Positions 55,926 through 64,000 of a DNA stretch of 64,000 bases are shown here, in pieces (the first letter of the stretch is position 1; the number at the start of each line of letters is the position of its first letter). The notes under the pieces are model-generated. The model was not told the origin of the DNA. It saw only the letters and a program-made list of their open reading frames with translations, and did no database searches. The stretch covers positions 114,986,253 to 115,050,252 of the forward strand of contig CM035170.1 of assembly GCA_020205615.1 (NCBI GenBank), in the 5' to 3' direction. Both the position numbers and the translations under genes were made by a program. The DNA is from Panax quinquefolius (lineage: Eukaryota > Streptophyta > Magnoliopsida > Apiales > Araliaceae).

Positions 55926-56515
55926 GCCTACGAGATAACTCTGCAATTCTAAGTTTTCCATCTCAAAGATAACCCTGAGATACTCAATTGCAATCCTAGA
56001 GACAACCCCGAGAGTTTCAGTTTCAACCTCGGAGATAACCCTGAGGAATGAAGTTCCAGTTCCAGAGACAACCCTGGAATTCTCAGTTTTTCCATCTCGA
56101 AGACAACCCCGAGATACTAAGTTGCAATTCCGGAGAAAACCCCGGGAGTTTCAGTTTCAACCTCGGAGACAACCCCGAGGAATGCAGTTCCAGTTTAGGA
56201 GACAAACCCAGAATTCTCAGTTTTTCCATCTCGGAAATAACCCCAAGATACTCAGTTCTAGTCCCAGAGATAACCCCAAAAGAATCAGTTCCAACCTCAG
56301 AGACAACCCCGAGGAATGCAGTTGTAGTTCCGGAGATAACCCCAAAAAAGCTCGTTTCAACCCCAAAAGTTAGCTTCAACCTCGTAGATTACCCCGAGGC
56401 GCCGGTTCCAACCCCGAGATACCCCAAGAGGTCGCACACCTCGGAAGACAACCCCGAGGACCTTCAATACTCATGCAGCCCAATCTCGAGATAACCCCAG
56501 CAATGACTCGCTAAA
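55926..56515 (+). repeat. Degenerate ~27-base minisatellite (about 20 units)
   Basis: Repeats of CAGTTYCAACCTCGGAGA followed by CAACCCCGAGGAAT, with ordered variants (TTTTTCCATCTC, TTGCAATTCC) that hint at a higher-order unit of about four repeats (~110-125 bases). Much more GC-rich than its surroundings. Open frames on both strands come from the repeat. Plant Tat/Ogre elements often carry such arrays in their 3' untranslated region, and a Tat-type gag fragment lies 650 bases away. Confidence 0.85.
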
Positions 56516-57150
56516 TCACCCCAAATCTGAGATAAACTGTTGAGGAAAAAATCATCATTTTGCCACCTTGATCCCGCAAGATTCACGCCATCTCTAAAAC
56601 AATTCAACATACATTCTACACAGAAGTGTCCTACAAGAACCATAGCTCAAAATATCGAGTGACTACTACACAAGACAGCACACCGGAATGAATTTGAATT
56701 CCTGAAGACCTGAGAATGGTCCTATCTTCCTGACTTTGTACAACCTCTTATCTCATTTCATTGTGTATCTCTCGACAACCGCATTCCGAAAAGGTATTAT
56801 ACTCCTCAATCGCATGCCCGGATCAAAAGTTATGAAGGTTCGAGTAGACAATACACGTACTTCGAGACAGTGGGGCCCACAGAGCCCGGGGGCACCCCGG
56901 GTAGCCGCAGGTGGACCTTCAGCTCCCCCTTCTACAAACTGCAACATCATGTGAGCCTATGAATCATGTGATCACAGATTCAGTGCCTGAATCTAGATTC
57001 GGTTCCCGTGATGGACATTTTTGTTCAGAACACTTTAAAATTATTCACGGTGTTTGAATTTCCTTAGATAGCTTACATGCCCACAAGGATTTCAGCACTA
57101 CTTTGTACATTATTTTCTCGAAGATGATTCGCATCTCGAAAAAGGTGGAC
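56516..57150. other. Interval between minisatellite and gag fragment
   Basis: No gene recognised. A short GC-rich stretch at 56865-56935 (GGGGCCCAC, CCCGGGGGC, CCGGGTAGCCG) stands out against the AT-rich background. It may be Tat-element leader or other repeat debris. Confidence 0.4.
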
Positions 57151-57500
57151 AAGTCAGACACATTCGAGTGTTCACACCCTTAGGGAACTCACTCGAGAAC
57201 ATTTTCAATCTTCTGACAACTCAGTTGAAAATTACCCATCTTTTTCCACCAGCCAACCCGAATGGGAAGGGTTTCAATGCTAACAGGAAATGTGTTTATC
57301 ATGTTGGAGCTCCAGGCCATGACACTCAGGATTGCTGGGCCCTGAAGTATAAGATCCAAGATTTAATTGATAATTGTGAGATCTTGGTAACTAAACACGA
57401 CCAACCCCATGTGCAAGACAATCCATTTCCTCAACACAAAGAAGAAGAGGTTAACATGATTAATTGGAGTAGTGGACATACTTCCCATCACGCGTGATGG
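57150..57500 (+). pseudogene. gag: Tat/Ogre-type gag fragment with zinc-finger motif
   Basis: A 109-codon frame (57168-57497) contains C-x2-H-x5-H-x4-C, written CVYHVGAPGHDTQDC (57291-57335), followed by WALKYKIQDLIDN and then NPFPQHKEEEVNMI. This order (C-YH-G--GH-T--C, KIQDLID, NP-P-H) is the C-terminal part of the Gag of plant Tat/Ogre gypsy elements. Nothing of its pol is found in the window, so it is an isolated fragment. The frame may begin upstream without the ATG used here, and it stops at TGA 57495-57497. Strand is opposite to element E, so it is a separate element. Confidence 0.75.
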
Positions 57501-58112
57501 ATCCTCCCCAACCAAAGAAAGATAGTGTTGATAAATGGGATTTTGCAGTTCCAGCTTTTATGATGGAACAAAAAAATGAAGGCTTTCATAAATACCAAGT
57601 TGACTAATTAGCGAATCGGTGGTTCATCAAAGACCAAGTCACACATTAATTATTCAACCAGAGAGCATGCTAGTCATGGAAACCCCAAATCTGGGTTCCA
57701 AATCACCGCAGATTAGGTTCAATCATTCTATAACTATTTGCGAAAGATATAAACATAAATTGTTTATACAATATACTTAACACACATTTCCCCAAAATCG
57801 AGTAACCTTAACTTATACACAAATCATAAACTATCTAACACATGACATTATTATCAAACTATACTATTACAATCTAGCTGCACATTTTATCCCAAGCAGA
57901 ACTTGGCTTTATCCTTTTCCTGTATCCGAACGCATTCGCCTTATCTGCAATGTTTATCATGATATATATAGCGTGGTGAGCATGAAAGTTGCCACAGAAG
58001 TTTAAATATAATTTAAGGATATATCATGATTGAAAGGGTCTCAATAATAAGTCAAGCTATAATTCATCAATATAATTGAGAACTAGACGAAACAAACTTC
58101 CGATTGAACAAG
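57501..58112. other. Interval before copia D3
   Basis: No coding sequence or repeat that I can support. It ends at TATTG (58113-58117), the probable left copy of the D3 target duplication. Confidence 0.4.
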
Positions 58113-58117
58113 TATTG

Positions 58118-59997
58118 TGAAAGTAGTATGCACGCAACGCCAATCATGTTTGATGATAAAGCATATACTTTATAACAATCTTATTCATTTATTAATAAAA
58201 AGTATTAATTTATTAAAGGCTTTTAATTATCTACATGATCTTTGTTTTATAATATGTGATAAACCCATAGTTTTAAGCAATGCTTTTAGAATAATGATGA
58301 TGATCATTCTAATGAGATCTAAATTCTTAGAAAGCTTAAAACTAAAATAGTTCCCAATCATTGGATTACTAAATTGGGGATTAGTGAATCCGGATAGATT
58401 GGTACATACGTTGCTTGCGCTTCATTGGATGAGGATGATTGATCTCACGATCATTTGTGTGGAGACACTAAAGCAAGTATGTAGGTGCTTATTAGAGAAT
58501 AAGTTCACCGAACGTGGCTCGCTAAGGAATACCTAATGGAGTTTTATTTACTCTCATCAATAGGAATTCTCAGAGTGATAGTAGTCTGAGTAATCCTTGG
58601 ACTTGAGATCATCATAGTATCTTGTGTATGATGAGTTATACTTTGACTTATTCCTTAAGACCCTTAGGGTATATCAAAGGGTATGCTTGGGTATAATAAG
58701 TTGTATATGGAGATAATGTATGATCAATAAAGAATCTACCACTTCTAATAAAGAAGAGAAATGTCCTATGTGATTCGATAAATGACAACCCAAAGAGTCC
58801 TCGGCAAGGCGAATGAAATTAGAAAGGAGTTTCTAATTTGCATTATTTGAGTTAGTGCGTTTAAGGATCGAAATACATATAATTAAATAAAATAAGACTT
58901 GACAAGTAATTCCATGTCTTATATTTAATTGGGACATTGTATGGTGGAAGGATTGAATTGTGACGGAACTATTTACTCAAAGGTTCTTTAATGATTAATG
59001 TTGAAATCTATATTATCCGGAAAGTCGTTGATCATTAGGAGGCTTATCCCTATTGTAGAATAAATATTATTTATTTAAATAAATTAATTATTTAATTTAT
59101 TTATTTAAATAAGATTAAAATTGTTCTAATTGATTTATTCACAACCGGGTTTAATATGGAGAACCTAAAGGGTCACACCATAAAAGGAAGAATAATTATT
59201 TAAGAAGTTAATGGCATAATCGTAATAATATATATGTTATGTATATTTAATTTAATCTATGGTGATAGAATAAATTAAATAGCTTAATATTTATTATTTA
59301 ATATTTTAGAAATATTAAATATAAATTAATAAGAGGAGTCTTATTAATATTATTACAATTATTATTATTTTAATTTCTAAAAGAGTTTAGGAATTAATTT
59401 AATATAAGTACTTTCATTTATTCCTAATTGGATTAGGAAGGAAAATTAGTTAAAGGAGTTTAATTAATTATCCCTAATAAGATTAGTGAGCTTAATTAAT
59501 TAAAAGAATTTAATTAATTAAATAAAACCCAATTCCTTAATTGTTAAGGTGGGTTGCCCACATCTATAAATAAGAGGAGTCTTATTATGGGTGATGGGGT
59601 TGTTGACTTTTCAACATACCTGACATAATTCCAATTGTTGGGAGAGTACACCTTTTCTATAGAGATAGAAAACTAGGGTTTAGCCAACCACCCTTCTTCT
59701 TGAATTTTCTTCTTCCTCGGTGGATCACCCTGAGGCCAAACATATGGGTGGCTAACGTTGATCGAAAGGAAGGAACCAAACCCAAAGGATTCAAGTTGAA
59801 CGCGAAAGGATTTGGAGGTGAACTTGTACTGAGGAAACTCGATCTTCAAGGTATGATTTTATTCTTTATCTTTTCGTTTAATTAATAATTGTGCATAAAG
59901 GGTGATCCGTATATGGTTTGTAAATTTTAAACTCGATTTTACACGCTTAGCATTATTTTGCAATTTGATCACAGACCTGAATATTACAAACTCGAAA
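58118..59997 (+). repeat. 5' LTR of copia D3
   Basis: TGAAAGTAGTATGCACGC...; end placed by comparison with D1 (CCTAACA there, decayed to CTCGAAAA here). TATAAATA lies at 59565-59572 in the context CCCACATC-TATAAATA-AGAGG. About 1.88 kb. Confidence 0.9.
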
Positions 59998-60000
59998 AAG

Positions 60001-60012
60001 TGGTATCGAGCC
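60001..60012 (+). other. Primer-binding site of copia D3
   Basis: TGGTATCGAGCC after the LTR. It is the initiator-Met site with one base of CAG missing; D1 has the complete form TGGCATCAGAGCC. Confidence 0.8.
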
Positions 60013-60295
60013 AAACCTTTATGCGCTAATTATTAATTGTTTTAATTTGATATGATATTGATATGTGTTTGTAATAATTTAATTGGGCATAATTTTATCA
60101 GATAAAATTTAATAAATAAATAAATAAAAAAAAAAAGGAATTCGCGAATTTTTTTTTACCGATATTCACGTTCTTTACGGAAGGGATCACGTAGTCCCTT
60201 TACATGAAAAAAGATGGCGGGAAGCAATATAAGGTTTTAATTTAAATAAAAAAAAAAGCAATCCGTGGAATTCAAGTCAAAAGGAACTTTCGGAT

Positions 60296-60445
60296 ATAAA
60301 TATATATATATATTGTAATAAGTAATGCTTAACTATATATATATATATTCTAGATATATATTATATATATATATATATAGTTATATATATATATATATAT
60401 ATATTCTTAATATTATAATTATATACTAGATATAATATATATATA
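60296..60445. repeat. Interrupted (AT)n repeats in D3 leader
   Basis: Runs of TATATATATA broken by short unique pieces. Corresponds to 51680-51760 in D1. Confidence 0.9.
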
Positions 60446-60469
60446 TTTTAATAATTTTATTATTAAAAT

Positions 60470-61145
60470 AAAAAGTTATTTTAATTTTAAAATAAAAGGT
60501 TTATTTTAATATTAAAATATAAAGTTTATTTTAATTTTAAAATTAAATTTCATGCTAACTAATTAAATTGGAATTGGATTCCATGATAACTAATTAGAGT
60601 TGAAATTGGATTCTATTTTTCCTTAAATAAAGAAGTTTATTTTGATATGAAATTAGATTTCATATTATTCAAAATAAAAAGAGAGTTTATTTGTGAATGA
60701 AAAAGAGAAATCCATGTTTCCTTAAATAAAGGAGTTTATTTAGATATGAAATAAGATTTCATATTATTCAAAATAAAGGAGTTTATTTGTGAATAGGAAA
60801 GAAAATCCGTATTTCCTTAAATAAAAGAGTTTATTTAAATATGAAATAAGATTTCATATTATTCAAAATAAAGGAGTTTATTTGTGAATAGGAAAGAATA
60901 TCCGTGTTTCCTTAATAAAAGATTCCAATATTAATTAAAATAAAAGAGTTTATTTTAATTAAAGATTTTTTACATGGAATTGGATTCCATAATTAATTAA
61001 AATAAAGGAGTTTATTTTGATTAAAGATTTTGATTAAAATAAAATAGTTTATTTTATTCAAAATAGGATAAATTAAAATAAAATAGTTTTATTTTGATTT
61101 AAATTTGGATTAAAATAAAGGAGTTTATTTTGATTCAAAATAGAT
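60470..61145 (+). repeat. Array of ~13 AAATAAA/TTTATTT stem-loops in D3 leader
   Basis: AAATAAAGGAGTTTATTT and variants near 60495, 60515, 60630, 60675, 60727, 60770, 60825, 60873, 60945, 61003, 61035, 61075 and 61112. Five have a GGAG loop. The unit near 60945 has a perfect 12-base stem (AATTAAAATAAA / TTTATTTTAATT). The middle of the array is also a longer direct repeat of about 100 bases (GAATAGGAAAGAA...TTCATATTATTC). Confidence 0.9.
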
Positions 61146-61897
61146 TTTATACTAACTAAATTTGCCCATTAAATGATATCAATATATATATTAAATGTTT
61201 ATTATTCATAGGATGAATGTTATTTATCGATGCATATGATGATGTGTATGATAATAAATGGGATTGATTATGACTATCAATTAAATGTGATTGGATTTTA
61301 TTTTAGTTGGATGCATGAATGTATGGGTTTTATTAAATGGGGTTCACAGACTGCCTTCTCTAATTTTTTACGAATGTAAATTCTATCTCCTCCTATGTAT
61401 TTCCCTCGACTTCCGATCAAGGTTTCTATTTATTTTAAAATAGTTTTGTAATAGGAATATTTAGAATTAATTTTGAAGAATTAGAGATCAAGGGACAAGA
61501 AGACAAGACCCGGATTTGTAATAGAGCCCGGTTTAAATGTAATAGTTATATTTAAATATTATTTCTTGCACCCCTAGGTTTTGACCTTTTGGTTCACTTG
61601 GTGGCTCTAGTGAACCAAACTAGAATAAAAGTCGATAATCAATCCGGAGTAGAATATAGTATTCTATATGCATGCTTATACTATATATATTATATATTAT
61701 GCAAACATGCTTCGCATGTTCATTAATATAATACGCGTATTTTATATATATATATAATACTGCTAAAATAAATGAGACAAATTAATAACAAACCCCTCAA
61801 TTTTTATATTAAGTCCTAAGCGTTCAAAGATATTTGGAATATCGAACGTCATTTTCTAGCATGATAAAATTAATAGAGTATTAAATATTTAATATGA

Positions 61898-62198
61898 GTT
61901 TGTTGTGTCACCACAAGGCAAGTATTAAGTATTTAAGATGTTAATTTATCACATTTGATGCTTATAAAGAAAATTGAACAATATTGTTTTGTTGTGTCAC
62001 CACAAGGATGATATTTTCTTTTTTGAATATATGGAGTGCTAGGTCGGACTTAACTTGGATAATTTTGATTCTTGGATGTGCCACCACTTGATCAAAATAA
62101 TCTGAGAGGCAAAATACAAGGAGTTACATAGTTGATGTAATTGACAAAAGTTGTCTACCTATTTATTTATATATAGTTTGTTGTGTCACCACAAGGCT
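61898..62198 (+). repeat. Three dispersed TTGTTGTGTCACCACAAGG motifs in D3 leader
   Basis: At 61900-61918, 61989-62007 and 62178-62197, in the same order and spacing as in D1. The last lies about 200 bases upstream of the gag start. Confidence 0.9.
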
Positions 62199-62400
62199 AT
62201 ATACATTTGAAATGGGATCCTTATTCTCACTAAAGAATCTTTAATTAGATTTTGCGAAACTATATAAGTGAGGTAATATAGTTTGAAGAAAATAGTGGGA
62301 GAGATACCAATTTAAAACAAGACCTAAATTATTTTGGTAATTAATAAAAGAATGTATGTTAAAATGTTGTTAATTACAAATTCATTTACAGAATTTTACA

Positions 62401-63200
62401 ATGTCTACATTACTATCACTGCAAAGCATATTAGATGCTAAGTTAATCAGACCGAATTAAACGGATTGGTTAAGGAATTTGAGAATAGTACTCATGGCTA
62501 AAAAGCTATCTTATATCCTTAATATGCCTATCCCCTGCAATGGTTGCGAGATAATGCCTCCGAGGAAGAGATTGCTACTTTTAGAAAGTGGCAAGATGAT
62601 GCACATTGGCTCAATGCATCATTCTCGCATCCATGAGTAGAACGAGCTTCAACCACAAGATGAAACTATGGATCCTCCTACTATATTCCCGCACATCAAG
62701 TAGTTGATGGTGAGGAAAGTAGGGACCGATAGATATCGAGATATCTAAGGAGCTCTTCCGATCTAGAATGGCCAACGGCACTATAAGAGGTCCTTAACAT
62801 TATCAATTTGATTGATCAATTAGACAACGAGTTTTGTCATGGATGGATAGTTGAGCCAAGATTTGATCTTGCACTCACTCCCTTACTCCTTTCACATTGT
62901 TGTTGTGAATTTTCATATGAACAAGCTAGATATCGACCTCACCGATTTGCTTAACATATTGAAAAATGTTGAGAGTCACTTTTTTCAACCAAGAAAACCA
63001 AGTCTTCTTGGGTAGGGGCCAAAGGATCTTCTGAAAAGAAGAACGATTCAAAGAAGGTAAATAGAAAGGCATAAACAAAGGATAATACGAGCAAAACTGA
63101 TACGGATAGCAAAGGAGTTTGCTTCCACTGCAATAAGCCTGGACACTGGAAAGAAATCATGAGAAGCATCTTGCAGAGGCTAACCAAAGAAGCTTAGTGA
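62401..63200 (+). pseudogene. gag: gag of copia D3
   Basis: ATG at 62401 (MSTLLSLQSILDAKL), then DWLRNLRIVLMAKKLSYIL across a stop, and further UBN2-type copia Gag sequence: MDGWLSQDLILHSLP (62840-62885, with stops nearby) and VVNFHMNKLDIDLTDLLNIL (62902-62961). A zinc knuckle CFHCNKPGH is at 63120-63146; the last Cys of C-x2-C-x4-H-x4-C is not seen because the frame shifts just after it. Expected length is about 260 codons, which fits the interval to the AAG-TAG near 63200. Clearer than the D1 copy but still not translatable. Confidence 0.82.
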
Positions 63201-63209
63201 AGTTTTTTA

Positions 63210-64000
63210 CATAATACGCTTTTTGTTCATGATTGAAATAAATTTTTCTTTAAGTCAAGGTTCTACTTGGATATTGGATAATGACATCAAGTTATCATAA
63301 ATATAGATTTATGAAGGGACCAAGCAGTAGAAAGTTAAACAAGATAAGTAATCCTATGTGTGGGAAATGAAGCAAAGGTTCACGATATAGCCATATGAAA
63401 CTTATAGTTTAGCAATGCCTACGGCAAATCTATTAAGTCAATAAGTTGTTATTGTATTCCAGCTCTTGTTAAAATATTATTTCCATTTTATTGTTGAATG
63501 ACAATGAAATCTTTGGTATTATAATTAAGAACAATTGTTGTTCTATTTATAATAATAATGTTTTGTATAAACCGAATATTACTTAATAAATTTTGTATAC
63601 TTGACTTACATGAAAATAATTTTGCATATTGAACAAATTAGTATAAGAAAAGGAGATGATCATTCAAAGAGTTGAATGTATGTATTTGTTGAAATACAAG
63701 TGTGAATTATTTGAAAGGTTCAAAGAATTGTAAGTGAAACAAATTGGCAATGTATTAAGATTCTTTGATTAGATCAAGGAATAAATACTTGTGCAATAAG
63801 TTTCTAGATCATCTCAAATGGTTTTCTCATAATGGACACATCCCGACACGCAATAATTGATTGATGTATCCGAATGAAAATCGTACCTTATTGGACATAG
63901 TGCGGTCCAAAATGATTTTACCGACATTCCAAAGATCTTTTTGGGATAATGTCCTAGAAATGGCTACGTATCTACGGAAAAGGTAACCTCAAAATCCATT
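63210..64000 (+). pseudogene. pol: pol 5' part of copia D3 (protease to integrase), cut by the window
   Basis: GSTWILDND at 63260-63286 marks the protease active-site region, with the expected Asp-Thr-Gly changed to Asp-Asn-Asp. Linker sequence like that of D1 follows (63500-63620). Integrase fragments are seen as FLDHLKWFSHNG (63803-63838 region), NENRTLLDIVRSK (63869-63910) and SFWDNVLEMATYL (63939-63975), the last two being standard copia integrase core blocks. The distance from protease to the end of the core is about 700 bases, roughly half of normal, so D3 shares an internal deletion with D1. RT and RNase H lie outside the window. Confidence 0.8.

Larger units (their letters stand above)
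58118..64000 (+). mobile_element. Ty1/copia element D3, runs past the window end
   Basis: Plus-strand relative of D1: 5' LTR 58118-59997, primer site 60001-60012, a long leader to 62400, gag from 62401, pol to the end of the window. The 5' LTRs of D1 (minus) and D3 (plus) face away from each other, about 4.2 kb apart. Confidence 0.92.

Noticed and set aside
56048..56494. 148-codon frame, with open frames on both strands
   Set aside because: Minisatellite-derived; no retroelement or host domain is recognised and all frames are similarly open.

Overview
The window is plant nuclear heterochromatin made almost entirely of long-terminal-repeat (LTR) retrotransposons. Evidence for a plant: Ty3/gypsy chromovirus and Ty1/copia remains, primer-binding sites resembling the plant initiator-Met tRNA site, TATAAATA promoters in 2-3.5 kb LTRs, and a very AT-rich background. 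I see no intact host gene, tRNA, rRNA or CRISPR array. Every retroelement gene found is broken by stops and small indels. The species cannot be named from this sequence.

Layout. (1) 1-14009: a tandem chromovirus array, internal(partial)-LTR-internal-LTR, with the middle LTR (3709-6507) shared ('family A'). (2) 14010-29811: an old LTR of 'family C', split into three pieces by two later insertions. One is a solo LTR of 'family B' (15338-20238, target duplication GTTGG) that itself carries a younger solo LTR (17083-19622). The other is a complete non-autonomous family-B element (20998-29693, duplication CACAT). (3) About 30240-55775: a four-level nest. The host is a minus-strand gypsy element ('E'), cut by a solo family-C LTR (33105-53981, duplication AATTT). 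That LTR is cut by a minus-strand copia element ('D1', 36521-53930, duplication GATAT). The 3' LTR of D1 is cut by a minus-strand family-B element ('B-prime', 38237-46512, duplication TTTAT). Removing the insertions in order rejoins each host. (4) 55775-58117: a minisatellite and a Tat/Ogre-type gag fragment. (5) 58118-64000: a second copia element, 'D3', plus strand, running off the window.

How the parts relate. Families A, B and C share LTR termini (TGTRAGACCC...GGGGCGTCACA), and A and B also share the polypurine tract (AAGGAGGGAGRT). B has lost RT, RNase H and integrase, so it must have moved using proteins supplied by a relative such as A. The most interesting content is non-coding. Iterated small hairpins lie in transcribed parts of the LTRs, one type with compensatory stem changes. 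The copia 5' leaders carry an array of about a dozen stem-loops, several with a GGAG tetraloop, in the position expected for an RNA packaging signal.

Copies of the same site often differ by one-base losses or gains at CAG/CTG triplets. This could be real decay or a consensus error in methylated repeats, so the frameshifts should be read with caution.
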